Shown here one piece after another: positions 36,117 through 47,000 of a DNA stretch of 64,000 bases. How positions within the stretch are numbered: the first letter of the stretch is position 1; the number at the start of each line of letters is the position of its first letter. The notes beneath the pieces were generated by a model, which saw nothing but the letters and a program-made list of their open reading frames with translations, was not told the origin of the DNA and ran no database searches. Source of the DNA: JANQRX01 sp963663975 (GTDB taxonomy: Bacteria; Pseudomonadota; Alphaproteobacteria; Rhizobiales; Kaistiaceae); assembly GCA_963663975.2 (NCBI GenBank), contig CAXXRA010000015.1, positions 1,054,001 to 1,118,000 on the forward strand, given 5' to 3'. Made by a program: the position numbers and the translations under genes.

Positions 36117-38642
36117 ATGCGCAGTGTGGGCCGCGGAAGGGGCTTTCGCATGCGGCGGCGGTGCGGATCATCGATTGTTTATGGTGCTTCGGCCATTGCT
36201 GTTCTGGCCTGCTTTGCGGTTGCGCTGATGGGCGCACCGCGCGCGTTGGCTCAGTCACCCGGCCCGCTTGATTTCCTCACCGCCGACGAGCTGCCGCAGC
36301 AGACCATCCTGATGGTCGCGCTGGCCGGAGCCATGATCTTTGCGGTCTTGAGCACGATTTCGTTGATGCGCGCCCGCGATCGGACCGAGGCCCTGAACGT
36401 TCGATTGCTTGAGCAGATCGGCGACCTGCAGGGCGACACCGACCGGGCCGAGGCGTTGGTCGGCGAGCCCGGCCAGCGGCTGGTCGCATGGAGCGATTCC
36501 GACGGCACGACGCTGACGGCCGGGTCGCTGCCGGTCGAAACCGGCATACCGGCCGAGGAGGCTGCGTTTCTGTCTTTCCAAAGCTGGCTCGTCGCGGAAT
36601 CGGCCACACGCCTGCTCGCCCTTGTGGCTGCGCTTCGGGAACGGGGATCGCCCTTCACCGAGACGTTGCGCACCGTCGCCGGGTGCCTGATCGAGGCGCG
36701 CGGCTGGAGCACCGGCGGAACGGTTGCGGTCCGGTTTCGCGATCTCACCGGCGATCGCAAGACGCTGGCCGAGGTACAGGCGCGTTACGACCGGCTGGTC
36801 GTCCAGGTCGATGCCATGCGCGACATGTTGTCGGCCGCGCCGCTCCCGGTTTGGCTCCGCGACGGCGAAGGTCGGCTGACTTGGGTCAACCAGGCCTACG
36901 CCGCTGCGGTCGACGTTGCCGATCCGGTAGCGGCGGTGGCTGCCGGGCAGGAACTGTTCGATGCCGTCGGACGTCAGGCGATCGCTGAAGCCCACCACCG
37001 CGACCTGGTCTATGCCGGCCGGCTGCCGGCGATCGTCGGCGGCGCTCGACGGGTGTTCAATGTCGCCGATATCGTGGCCGATGAGGGCAGCGCCGGCATG
37101 GCCATCGACGCCACCGTGGCCGAGACCGCTCAGGCGGCCCTACGCCGGGAGGTCGAATTCAGCGCGCGCACGCTCGACCAGATTCAGACCGCCGTGGCGA
37201 TCTTCGGGCCGGACCGGCGCATGCGTTCCTACAATGCCGCCTATCGCGGGTTGTTCGACCTCGATGCCGCATTTCTGGAGTCGGCGCCCGATGAGACCGC
37301 AGTGCTCGAGCGCATGCGCGCAAGCCGCAGGATCCCCGAGCAGGTTGATTTTCGCGACTGGCATTCGAAACTCCTGTCTGCCTATCAGTCGACCGAAGCG
37401 CAGGAATTCCAGTGGCACCTGCCCGACGGCAGGACATTGCGGGTTATCGCCAACCCCCATCCGGGCGGCGGCATGACGTGGATTTACGAGAACGTCACAG
37501 AGCGCCTCGATCTCGAAAGCCGCTACAATGCGCTGAAAAGCGTTCAGGGCGAGACCCTCGACCAGCTTGCCGAAGGGGTTGCGGTTTTCGGCTCCGACGG
37601 GCGCCTGCGGCTGTACAATCCCGCCTTCGCCGACATCTGGTCGCTCGACAATGCCATGCTGAGCGCCCTGCCGCACGTCACCGCCATCGTCGCGGCCTGC
37701 CGTGAGCCCGATGGCGACGCCGAAGTGTGGCAGCGGTTCACCGCCTCTATTGCCGGCCTCGACGAAACCCGCTCCACCCATGGCGATCGCATCCAGCGGT
37801 CGGACGGCCGCGTCATCGACTATGGCACCACGCCCTTGCCGGACGGCCAGACCATGGTGACATTCGTCGACGTCACCGATTCGGCCAATGTCGAGAAGGC
37901 GTTGCTCGAAAGGAACGAAGCTCTCGAAGCGGCCGACCGCCTGAAGAATGCGTTCATCCGGCACGTGTCGTACGAGCTGAGATCACCTCTGACGAACATT
38001 ATGGGATTCGCCCAGTTGCTCACCGAAGCCCGCGTCGGTCCGCTCAACGACAAGCAGCGCGAGTATCTTTCCTACGTCCTCTCGTCGAGCGCCTCGCTAC
38101 TTGCCATCATCAACGACATCCTCGATCTGACCACCGTCGACGCCGGCGTGATGGAACTCGACATCTCCGAGGTTGGGGTAGCGGCCATTGTCGAGGAAGC
38201 CGTGGCCGAACTCGCCGACCGGATCGCCGACAAGCGCATCGAGCTGGTTGTCTCGGCACCGCCCGGGCTGGGGCGGTTTGTCGTCGATGAGCGGCGCGTC
38301 CGCCAGGTTCTGTTCAATCTCCTGTCCAACGCGATCGACTATTCAGACGATGGCAGTCGCGTCGCCCTGTCCGTTGTCCGCGGCGACAGCACGGTCAACT
38401 TTGAAATTCGCGACGAAGGCGCCGGCATGCCGGACGATTTTCGGGACACAGCGTTCGAGCGCTTCTCCAGCATGCCGCGCGGCTCGTCGCGCGGCGGTGC
38501 CGGCCTGGGCCTGGCGATCGTCAAGAGCTTCGTCGATCTTCACGGCGGCACGGTCAGGATCGATTCGGTCGACGGTGAGGGGTCGACGGTGCGCATGAAC
38601 CTGCCGCTGCGGCCGCGTGTTGCCGCCAACGCCGCGGAATAG
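36117..38642 (+). CDS. divL: DivL-like PAS-domain kinase with tyrosine in place of the catalytic histidine
   Basis: An 841-residue membrane protein: signal-like segment (residues 18-45), a membrane helix TILMVALAGAMIFAVLSTI (about 62-80), PAS-type regions across about 230-600, then a kinase core. The H-box reads FIRHVSYELRSPLTNIMGF: Tyr619 stands where kinases have His. ATPase boxes NLLSNAIDYS, DEGAGMPDDF and GGAGLGLAIV look intact. Caulobacter DivL has the same substitution and controls the CckA-CtrA cell-cycle pathway; the position in front of tsaE also fits. ATG 36117 or 36150 may start it. That it acts as a conformational sensor rather than a kinase is inferred from the family. Confidence 0.82.
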   Translation: MRSVGRGRGFRMRRRCGSSIVYGASAIAVLACFAVALMGAPRALAQSPGPLDFLTADELPQQTILMVALAGAMIFAVLSTISLMRARDRTEALNVRLLEQIGDLQGDTDRAEALVGEPGQRLVAWSDSDGTTLTAGSLPVETGIPAEEAAFLSFQSWLVAESATRLLALVAALRERGSPFTETLRTVAGCLIEARGWSTGGTVAVRFRDLTGDRKTLAEVQARYDRLVVQVDAMRDMLSAAPLPVWLRDGEGRLTWVNQAYAAAVDVADPVAAVAAGQELFDAVGRQAIAEAHHRDLVYAGRLPAIVGGARRVFNVADIVADEGSAGMAIDATVAETAQAALRREVEFSARTLDQIQTAVAIFGPDRRMRSYNAAYRGLFDLDAAFLESAPDETAVLERMRASRRIPEQVDFRDWHSKLLSAYQSTEAQEFQWHLPDGRTLRVIANPHPGGGMTWIYENVTERLDLESRYNALKSVQGETLDQLAEGVAVFGSDGRLRLYNPAFADIWSLDNAMLSALPHVTAIVAACREPDGDAEVWQRFTASIAGLDETRSTHGDRIQRSDGRVIDYGTTPLPDGQTMVTFVDVTDSANVEKALLERNEALEAADRLKNAFIRHVSYELRSPLTNIMGFAQLLTEARVGPLNDKQREYLSYVLSSSASLLAIINDILDLTTVDAGVMELDISEVGVAAIVEEAVAELADRIADKRIELVVSAPPGLGRFVVDERRVRQVLFNLLSNAIDYSDDGSRVALSVVRGDSTVNFEIRDEGAGMPDDFRDTAFERFSSMPRGSSRGGAGLGLAIVKSFVDLHGGTVRIDSVDGEGSTVRMNLPLRPRVAANAAE

Positions 38643-38653
38643 CAGGCGGCGCC

Positions 38654-40156
38654 GTGGCGGAGGAGCCGTTCGCCATCGACCTGCCGGATGAAGCCGCCAC
38701 CGAGGCTCTTGCCGCCGATCTCGCCGCCTGCCTCGTCCGCGGCGACCTCATCGCCCTTTCCGGTGGCCTCGGCGTCGGCAAGACGACCTTCGCCCGGGCC
38801 TTCCTGCGGGCGTTTCTCGATCGCGCCGAATTGGAGGTTCCCAGCCCCACCTTCACCCTGGTGCAAACCTATACCGGCCAGCGCTTCGCGATCGCGCATT
38901 TCGATCTCTACCGGCTGGCCGGCCCGGCGGAGCTCAACGAGATCGGTTTTGACGAGGCGTTTGAGGACGGTGCGGTTCTGGTCGAATGGCCCGATCGAGC
39001 GGCCGGCAGGCTGCCCGCCGATCGTCTCGATGTGACCTTCGAACTCGGCCAGGGGCGTCGGCAGGCTCTTCTGCGTGCCGGATCGGGTTGGCGGACCCGT
39101 CTCGACCGCAGTCTCGCAATCCGACGGTTCCTGGACGAACATGGCTGGCACAACGCGGCGCGGCGCCATCTTGTCGGGGACGTATCGTCGCGCCGCTACG
39201 AGCGCATCACCGGTGACGGCGGCAGCGCCGTCCTCATGGACTGGCCCCCGGGCGACCCGCCCGCGGCGCAAAGCTACCATACCCGCGCCGCCCGCGCGGT
39301 GAACGTCGACGCCTTCATCGCCGTGGCCGGTGCACTCCTCGAAGCGGGGCTGTCCGCCCCGGTGATCCGCGCCGCCGACAGAACCCGCGGGTTCCTGCTT
39401 CTGGAGGATTTCGGACGCGAGGGCATAGCGGTGGATGGCGCTGCCGTGCCCGAGCGCTACCGTGCGGCGGTGGAGGTCGTGGCCGCGATTCATACCGCGC
39501 CGCGCCCACGACAGCTTGCCATTGCCGGCGGCGGCGCCCACCTCCTCCCGCGCTATGATCGCCAGGTGATATCGGTCGAACTCGGTCTTTTCCGGGCGCA
39601 CTACGCTCCGTTTCTGACCGGCCGCGAGACGACCGCCGATCTGACCGCGCGGTTCGCTTCCGTTTGGTCGCCACTCCTCGATCTGGCTTTATCGGGCGAG
39701 GCGAGCTGGGTGCTGCGCGACGTCCACTCGCCCAATCTGATGTGGCTGCCGGAGCGCCAAGGCGTCCGGCGCGTCGGTCTGCTCGATCTTCAGGACGCCC
39801 TGTTTGGTTCGGCCGCCTATGACGTCGTGTCGCTGCTGCAGGATGCCCGGGTCACCATCTCCACCGATCTGGAGGCCGACCTCAAGTCGCACTATGTCGG
39901 CTTGCGAACGGCCGCCACCCCTGATTTCGATGCGGAGGCCTTCGAGGCCGTCTACCGCATCCTCGGTACACAGCGGGCGATGAAGATCCTCGGCATCTTC
40001 GCGCGGCTGTCGGTGGAGGAGGGGCGGGACGATTATCTCGCCCATATACCAAGATTGCGTGCATATCTCGAACGCAACCTTGCCCACCCGGTTCTTTCCG
40101 ATCTCGCCCTCTGGTATGAGGAACTCAATGCGCGTGTCGACCAAGCCGGCTCATGA
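38654..40156 (+). CDS. Fusion of TsaE ATPase with an AmgK-type sugar kinase
   Basis: The 500-residue product has two parts. Residues 1-150 are TsaE, the P-loop partner of TsaB/TsaD in t6A synthesis (SGGLGVGKTTFARAF, SPTFTLVQTY, HFDLYRL). Residues 155-500 are an aminoglycoside-phosphotransferase-fold kinase with RDVHSPNLMWL and LLDLQDALFGSAAYDVVSLL, matching AmgK, the anomeric kinase for MurNAc/GlcNAc in cell-wall recycling. The next gene, overlapping by 4 bp, is the partner MurU. I see no internal stop or shift, so the fusion looks genuine. An internal start separating the two products cannot be excluded. Confidence 0.85.
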   Translation: MAEEPFAIDLPDEAATEALAADLAACLVRGDLIALSGGLGVGKTTFARAFLRAFLDRAELEVPSPTFTLVQTYTGQRFAIAHFDLYRLAGPAELNEIGFDEAFEDGAVLVEWPDRAAGRLPADRLDVTFELGQGRRQALLRAGSGWRTRLDRSLAIRRFLDEHGWHNAARRHLVGDVSSRRYERITGDGGSAVLMDWPPGDPPAAQSYHTRAARAVNVDAFIAVAGALLEAGLSAPVIRAADRTRGFLLLEDFGREGIAVDGAAVPERYRAAVEVVAAIHTAPRPRQLAIAGGGAHLLPRYDRQVISVELGLFRAHYAPFLTGRETTADLTARFASVWSPLLDLALSGEASWVLRDVHSPNLMWLPERQGVRRVGLLDLQDALFGSAAYDVVSLLQDARVTISTDLEADLKSHYVGLRTAATPDFDAEAFEAVYRILGTQRAMKILGIFARLSVEEGRDDYLAHIPRLRAYLERNLAHPVLSDLALWYEELNARVDQAGS

Positions 40157-40914
40157 ACGTTAACCCATCGGGCTTCGCACTCAAAAGTCCACCTGCTGCG
40201 CGGCCGCGGGGGGCGATGGTCCTCGCCGCCGGGCTCGGCAAGCGCATGCGACCTCTCACCGTGACCACACCCAAGCCGCTGATCGAGGTGCGCGGGCGGG
40301 CACTGATCGATTACGCACTCGACCGCCTGCATCGTGCCGGTATCGGCAAAGTGGTGGTCAACGTTCACCATCTGGCGGAACTCGTGCAGGTTCACGTCGC
40401 TCGGCGAGCCAACCCTGCGGTCGAGTTCTCCGATGAGAGCGATCGTCTGCTCGACACCGGCGGCGGCATCGCCAGAGCCTTGCCGCAGTTTGGCGATCAA
40501 CCGTTCTACCTGCTCAATTCCGATTCCTTCTGGATCGAAGGCGTCTCGCCCAACCTCGATCTGTTGGCCGATAGCTGGCGCGAAGACGCCATGGACGGCC
40601 TCGTGCTGGTATGCCCGACGGTGCAGGCGATCGGCTACAGTGGTCGGGGAGATTTCCTTCTCGATCCAGCCGGCCGCGTGCGGTGGCGGCCCGAGCGCGA
40701 CGTCGCTCCCTTCGTCTATGCCGGCGCGGCGATCCTGCATCCACGGCTGTTCGATGATTGTCCGCCCGGGCCATTTTCGCTGAATGTGCTGTTCGCCAAG
40801 GCGATCGAAGCCGGCCGGCTGTTCGGCGTCCGCCTCGACGGCGTGTGGTTTCACGTCGGCACGCCGGGGGCTATCGCAATAGCGGAGCTGACCATCGCCG
40901 ACAGCGCCGCGTGA
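40153..40914 (+). CDS. murU: Nucleotidyltransferase, MurU-like
   Basis: NTP-transferase of 253 residues with the signature MVLAAGLGKRMRPLTVTTPKPLIEV and later LLNSDSFW with the metal-binding aspartate. With AmgK-type kinase upstream, it should convert MurNAc-1-phosphate to UDP-MurNAc, the recycling route that bypasses MurA and so lowers fosfomycin sensitivity. ATG 40153 overlaps the previous stop; the conserved domain begins about 20 residues later (ATG 40216), so the exact start is open. Confidence 0.82.
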   Translation: MNVNPSGFALKSPPAARPRGAMVLAAGLGKRMRPLTVTTPKPLIEVRGRALIDYALDRLHRAGIGKVVVNVHHLAELVQVHVARRANPAVEFSDESDRLLDTGGGIARALPQFGDQPFYLLNSDSFWIEGVSPNLDLLADSWREDAMDGLVLVCPTVQAIGYSGRGDFLLDPAGRVRWRPERDVAPFVYAGAAILHPRLFDDCPPGPFSLNVLFAKAIEAGRLFGVRLDGVWFHVGTPGAIAIAELTIADSAA

Positions 40915-40919
40915 GGAGA

Positions 40920-43900
40920 ATGAGCGCGCCGCGGACGGGCTCGGCCGTCTTCACGATCCCCGCCGGACTTCCCTTCCTGCCGATTCTGGCCGAGGCACTG
41001 CTCGACGGCCGCTTGGTGACTTTGGATCGTTCCGATCCGATTGCGCTCGCCGATGTCACCGTTTACCTGCCGACCCGCCGCGCGGTTCGGTCCTTTCGCG
41101 ACGTGCTCTTCGAGCGGCTGGGCGGCGAGGCGGCGATCCTGCCGCGGGTTCGGCCGATTGGCGATGTCGACGAGGATGAGCACCTGCTGGCTCCCTCCGC
41201 CGGCCCGATCGACGACCTCGCCATCCTGCCGGAATCGGTCCCGGCGCTCGGTCGGCGGCTGGCGCTGACGCGCTTGACGCTGGCCTGGGCGCGCGCCGTT
41301 CGACGCGATGCGCTCGGCCTCGCCGATGATGAGACGCTCGCGATTCCCGCTTCGGCCGCCGACGCCGCCCGCCTCGCGGCCGATCTTGCCAGGCTGATCG
41401 ACGACGTTGAGACCGAAGGGGTGTCATGGCCGGCCATCGGTGCGCTCGCGCAGAGCGACCATGCGCGTTACTTCCAGATCACGCTGGATTTTCTACAGAT
41501 CGTTTCAACCCGCTGGCCCGCCTATCTGGCGGAGATCGGCCGTAGCGATCCGGCGGCCCGGCGCGACCGGCTGATCCGCGCCGAGGCAAAGCGGCTGATC
41601 GATGGGGTGGCGAGGGGCCCGGTCGTCGCCGCCGGTTCGACCGGCACCATTCCGGCCACAGCCGAACTGTTGTCGGCCATCGCCCATTCGCCGTCCGGCG
41701 CCGTGGTGCTTCCCGGGCTCGACCGGACGCTCGATGCGGTTGGCTGGGCGGCGATCGATGACCTGACCCAGACCACGGCCGTCCACGGCCATCCGCAATT
41801 CGGCCTGAAGAAGCTGATCGCCGCAATCGGCATCTCCCGTGATGAGATTGTCGAGCTGGCGCAGCCTACCGGCGACGCCGAGGAGCGCGCGGTGTTGATG
41901 TCCGAGGTCATGCGGCCGTCGGAAACCAGCGATGCCTGGGGGGCCGGGTTCCCACCATTGTCGGCGGCCATGGCGCTCACCGGATTCGACCTGGTGATCG
42001 GCCGCAACGAACAGGAGGAGGCAGCGGCGATCGCGGTGGCCATGCGGGAGGTCGTCGAGGAGCCCGGTCGTACGGCGGCCTTGGTCACGCCCGAGCGGGC
42101 ACTCGCACGACGGGTGGCGGCCGAACTCGCGCGCTGGAATCTCGACGTCGACGATTCCGCCGGCGTGTCGCTCGACCGCGAACCGGTGGGGGTGTTCTGC
42201 CGTCTGTTGGCGGCCTGCCTGGTGCCGGCGCCAGGTCCAGCCGCCCTGGTGGCGCTGCTCAAGAGCCCGCTGGCGGTGTTCGGCATGCCCCCGCGCGATG
42301 CCCGGCGCGCCGCCCAGGCGCTTGAAATGGCCTTGTTTCATGGGGATCGTTTCGCTGGCGGTATGAACTTTCTTGAACCGGCTCTGGACCGCGCGCGGGC
42401 GTCGCTGAAGGACCGCGCCGCCGGCACCAGGCCAGTGCCGGTGGCGAGGCGATGCCTGGCCGATCGTGACTGGCAATTGGCCGGGCAATTGGCCAAACGC
42501 CTGGAGGCCTGCTTTGCTCCGCTCGCCCGATTGTCCGACGGACATGGCGGCGCGCCGCCGGTGGCGGAGACAACCCGTGCCCTGACCGAAGCGCTTCGCA
42601 TGGCCGCCGGCGAACCCGGCGGCCAGGACGGCCACCTTTGGCGCGGCGCCGGCGGTGAGGCGTTGGCCCGCCTGTTAAGCGGGCTGAGCGAGGAGGTGGA
42701 GGCCGGCGAGCTGGCGGTGCCGCTGGAGCAGTACGAGGCCTTTCTCGGCGCGCTGATGGCTGACGTGGCCGTGCCGCGCGAGCCCGGCGGCGACCCCCGT
42801 CTCCACATCTGGGGCACATTGGAGGCGAGGCTGCAATCGGTCGATCTGCTGATTCTGGGTGGCCTGGATGAGGGCGTCTGGCCGGCTGCCACGCGCACCG
42901 ATCCGTGGTTGTCGCGGGCCATGCGGAGCAAGCTTGGATTGGCCCCGCCGGAACGGCGCCTCGGCCTGGCGGCCCATGATTTCGTGCAGGGGATCGCCAC
43001 CCCGCGCGTCATCTGTACGCGGGCGGAAAAGCGCGCAGGCGCACCGACCGTCGAAGCGCGCTGGCTCCAGCGGCTGCGTGCCGTGGTCGGTCAGAACGGG
43101 CTCCGGCAGCCATCGCAACGCGGCAACCGTTTGATCGCGCTGGCGCGGCTGATCGATCAACCGGCCAGGACCGCGCCGGTCAGCCAACCCGCACCGAAGC
43201 CGCCGGTGAGGTTTCGGCCTCGCAAGCTCCGCGTCACCGAGATCGAAACGCTGATCCGCGATCCCTACGCGGTCTACGCAAAACGGGTGCTGGGCCTGGA
43301 ACCGTTTGAACCAATCGGAGCCAGGCCCGATCGTGCGCTTCGCGGCATCATGTTTCACCACGCGCTTGGCACCTTCACCGACGCATGGGACGGCCCGTTC
43401 GACGCCGCCGCCGAGGCACGGCTGATCGCGATCGCCGAGGCAATCCTGGCCGACATTTCCGACATTTCCGAAACCCACGCCATTTGGTCGGCCCGTTTCG
43501 CGGCCATCGCCCATTGGTTTGTCGGCTGGGAGGCCGGCCGTGACGGCACCGTCGGCGAACGAGGGGCCGAGATCGATGGCGATCTGGAAATCGCTGCGCC
43601 CGCCGGTGCAGTCACACTGGTCGGTCGCGCCGACCGCATCGATGTGATGGGCGACGGGACGCTGGCGATCTACGACCACAAGACCGGCTCACCGCCGAGC
43701 GAGCGCCAGGTGTTCGCCGGCCTGACGCCGCAAATGACCCTGGAGGTGGCGATGGCAAGGTCGGGGGCCTTTGGCGAGGCGCTGGCCGGCCGCAGCGTCA
43801 GCGAACTCGCCTGGCTCGCCCTGGGCAAGGTCGGACGCGGCGAGCCCTATACCAACGCCGTGCCCAGGGACCAGACCGCCGACGCCATGGGCCAGCGCGC

Positions 43901-44066
43901 GCTCACCCTGCTGAGCGAACTCGTCGCCTCCTATGACGATCCCGGACGCGGCTACCTTTCGCGTGCCCGGCCGATGCTCGAACGCGCCCGTTTCCGTGGC
44001 GACTACGATCATCTGGCGCGGGTTCAGGAATGGTCGCTCCTGGAATCGGACGACGACTTCAGGTGA
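40920..44066 (+). CDS. addB: Double-strand break repair protein AddB
   Basis: Subunit of the AddAB helicase-nuclease that processes DNA ends for RecA. About 1048 residues with an inactive helicase-like N-terminal half (VYLPTRRAVRSFRDVLFERL) and a C-terminal RecB-like nuclease domain: LRVTEIETLIRDPYAVYAKR, then GRADRIDVMGDGTLAIYDHK with the catalytic D and K of PD-(D/E)xK. ATG 40920 starts 6 bp after murU. The end overlaps addA. Confidence 0.94.
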   Translation: MSAPRTGSAVFTIPAGLPFLPILAEALLDGRLVTLDRSDPIALADVTVYLPTRRAVRSFRDVLFERLGGEAAILPRVRPIGDVDEDEHLLAPSAGPIDDLAILPESVPALGRRLALTRLTLAWARAVRRDALGLADDETLAIPASAADAARLAADLARLIDDVETEGVSWPAIGALAQSDHARYFQITLDFLQIVSTRWPAYLAEIGRSDPAARRDRLIRAEAKRLIDGVARGPVVAAGSTGTIPATAELLSAIAHSPSGAVVLPGLDRTLDAVGWAAIDDLTQTTAVHGHPQFGLKKLIAAIGISRDEIVELAQPTGDAEERAVLMSEVMRPSETSDAWGAGFPPLSAAMALTGFDLVIGRNEQEEAAAIAVAMREVVEEPGRTAALVTPERALARRVAAELARWNLDVDDSAGVSLDREPVGVFCRLLAACLVPAPGPAALVALLKSPLAVFGMPPRDARRAAQALEMALFHGDRFAGGMNFLEPALDRARASLKDRAAGTRPVPVARRCLADRDWQLAGQLAKRLEACFAPLARLSDGHGGAPPVAETTRALTEALRMAAGEPGGQDGHLWRGAGGEALARLLSGLSEEVEAGELAVPLEQYEAFLGALMADVAVPREPGGDPRLHIWGTLEARLQSVDLLILGGLDEGVWPAATRTDPWLSRAMRSKLGLAPPERRLGLAAHDFVQGIATPRVICTRAEKRAGAPTVEARWLQRLRAVVGQNGLRQPSQRGNRLIALARLIDQPARTAPVSQPAPKPPVRFRPRKLRVTEIETLIRDPYAVYAKRVLGLEPFEPIGARPDRALRGIMFHHALGTFTDAWDGPFDAAAEARLIAIAEAILADISDISETHAIWSARFAAIAHWFVGWEAGRDGTVGERGAEIDGDLEIAAPAGAVTLVGRADRIDVMGDGTLAIYDHKTGSPPSERQVFAGLTPQMTLEVAMARSGAFGEALAGRSVSELAWLALGKVGRGEPYTNAVPRDQTADAMGQRALTLLSELVASYDDPGRGYLSRARPMLERARFRGDYDHLARVQEWSLLESDDDFR

Positions 44067-47000
44067 GCCCGGCCCCCGATAACGGACGCGCCGCGTCCCC
44101 CGCCGGCCCACCGGTCCAGGCAACGGATCCGCTGGTCTCGGCCTGGGTGTCGGCCAATGCCGGCTCGGGCAAGACCTATGTTCTGGCCCGCCGTGTGATC
44201 CGATTGCTGCTCGGCGGTGTCGAACCGGGTCGGATTCTGTGCCTGACCTTCACCCGCGCAGCGGCGGCCGAAATGGCCGCTCGGGTGTTCGGCGAATTGT
44301 CGCGATGGGCGGTCATGGACGACGCTGCGCTGGCCGCTGAGATCGCCGAGGTCGACGGCCGGCAACCATCCGAGCAGCTTCTCAGCGATGGGCGGCGACT
44401 GTTTGCGCGCGCGCTCGACACTCCCGGCGGTCTGAAGATTCAGACCATTCACGCCTTCTGCGAACGCCTTCTCCATCAATTTCCGTTCGAGGCCAATGTC
44501 GCCGGACGATTCGAGGTCCTGGAAGATATCGCCGCCCGCGCCCTGCGCGACGAAGCGCGGCGACTGGCCTGGGTACGGGCGGCGCGCGAACCGCGTTCGG
44601 TGCTCGGTCGGGCGCTGGCCACGGCCCTGGCCCATGCCAGCGATTTTGTCCATGAGGCGTCGATCATCGAGTTCGTCGAACGGCGCGATCAGCTGCGCCT
44701 GTGGATCGACCGGTTCGGATCGCTGGAGAGGGCGATTGCAGGTCTGATCGGCGAACTCGGCCTTGTCGAGGGCGAGGATGCGGTCTCGATCCGCGCAAGA
44801 TTTGTTTCGGAAGCCGGGTTCGGCCGCGACGACACCGCCCGTCTGCATGAGCTGCTGGGTTCCGGCGGCAAGCGCGACCGTGCTGCCGCGGCCCGACTGG
44901 CCCCGGTTGTTTCGGCGACCAACGCCGATCTCCGCGCCGAGGCCTGGCTGTCGTTCTTCACCACCAAGTCCGGCGATTTCCGCGTAGCCGAGCAGTTGGT
45001 GTCGAAAGGTGTGTGTGAACGATGGCCCGACCTGACCGACCTTCTGACGGCCGAGAGCACCCGGCTGGAGGGTCTCGTCGATCGCCTGCGGCTGGTCGAG
45101 TGCTATGAGTCCAGCGCCGCCATGATCCGCCTCGCCGACGGGGCGATCACCGAATATGCAGGCTTGAAGCGCCGCCGTGGGGTGCTCGATTTCGAGGATC
45201 TGGTTGTGAAGACGGCGGCGTTGTTGTCCCGTGCCGACGCCTCGGCCTGGGTTCACTACAAGCTCGACCGCGGCCTCGATCACATCCTGGTCGACGAGGC
45301 CCAGGACACCAATCCGCGGCAGTGGCAGGTGGTGGAGGCACTGGCGGAGGAATTCTTCGCCGGCGAAGGCGCCAGCGAGGCGGTCCGTACGGTTTTCGCC
45401 GTGGGTGACGAGAAACAGTCGATCTACTCCTTTCAGGGCGCGGTTCCGGCCTGGTTCGGCGAGATCCGCAAGCGGCTGCGGGAGCGCGCCGAGGGTGCCG
45501 GTTATGGCTGGCACGATGTTCGGTTGCATGTCTCCCACCGCTCCACGCCGGCCGTTCTGTCGGCGGTCGACCAGGTGTTCGCGCGGCCGGAGGTCCACGA
45601 CGGCGTCACCTTCGGGGCGGGTGCGCCGGTGCACGAGGCCGCACGGCGCAACCAGCCGGGCAGGGTGACGATCTGGCCGCAATTCGAACCGCCCGACAAA
45701 CCGCAACCCGACGACTGGGCCACACCTCTGGACCATCTCGGTGAGGCAAGTCCGGAAATCATGCTGGCGACCAGGATCTCCGACACCATCGCCGGCTGGC
45801 TGCGGGACGGCGAACGGCTCGAGGCGACGGGGGAGTCGATTCGGGCGCGCGACATCCTGATCCTGACGCGCACCCGCGGTGCCCTCACCGAGGCGATCAA
45901 CCGCAGGCTCAAGACTCGCGGGGTCCCCATTGCCGGCATCGACAGGCTGGCCTTGACCGAGCACATCGTTGTCATGGATCTGCTGGCGCTCGGCCGAATC
46001 GTGCATTTGCCGCAGGACGATCTGGCGCTCGCCGCGGTGCTGAAGAGCCCGCTGATCGGATTGGATGACGAGGCGTTGTTTACGATCGCCCATGACCGCC
46101 ATGGTGCCCTGTGGAGCGCGCTGACCGATCGCGAGGATGATCCGCAACTGGCGGCCGCCGCGGCCCGCCTGAGCAGCTGGATGCGGGCGGCGCAGGAACT
46201 TGGACCGCACGCGTTTTACTCGCGCGTGGCCGCCTCCGATGGCGGTCGGCGAGCCTTTCTGGAGCGGCTGGGCCCCGAAGCCGATGACGTGCTCGACGAG
46301 TTTCTGTCGCTGGCGCTGAACTATGAACGCGCCAACGTCCCCACCATCCAGGGCTTCGTGTCCTGGTTGGCCGAGGCCGAGGCCGAGGTCGAGGTCAAAC
46401 GCGATGCCGATACCGAGCGCGACCAAGTGCGGGTGATGACCGTGCACGGCGCCAAGGGGCTCGAGGCCGGCATCGTTTTTCTCGTCGATAACGGCTCCCA
46501 GCCGGTCCACCCCAGCCACGATCCGCGCTTGCTCGCCCTGTCCGACGATGCCGATCCGCTGTCACCTTCCGCACTGGTATGGAATCGCAGCAGCAAGGTT
46601 CTGCCGCGCCGGGTCAGGGCGAGCCTGGAATCCTGGCGCGAACGGGCGCGGCGGGAATACCGCCGCCTTCTCTATGTCGGCATGACCAGGGCGCGTGACC
46701 GCCTGGTGGTGTGCGGCATGGTGAAACGCACCAGCGACCGCGAGGGCGGGTGGCACGCCCTGGTTCGCCAGGCGCTGGAGCCGGAATGCCGTCGGATTGA
46801 GGACGATGACGGCTGGACGGTGCTGGAGTGGTCGGATGAGGACGGTGTGGCGGCCCCGCCGTCGACCGAGGCCGCCACCATGGCGCCGGTGATCACCGCG
46901 CCGCCCTGGCTCGGCCGCCCGGCGCCGCCGCCCGAGCGCGCGATCGTTCGCGTGACCGCCTCATCGGCCCTTGAGCCGCCCCGCACGGCGCGTGCCGGGC

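Noticed and set aside
44024..46519. 831-codon antisense frame over addA
   Set aside because: Shadow of the addA coding frame; no motifs, and addA motifs are continuous on the plus strand.
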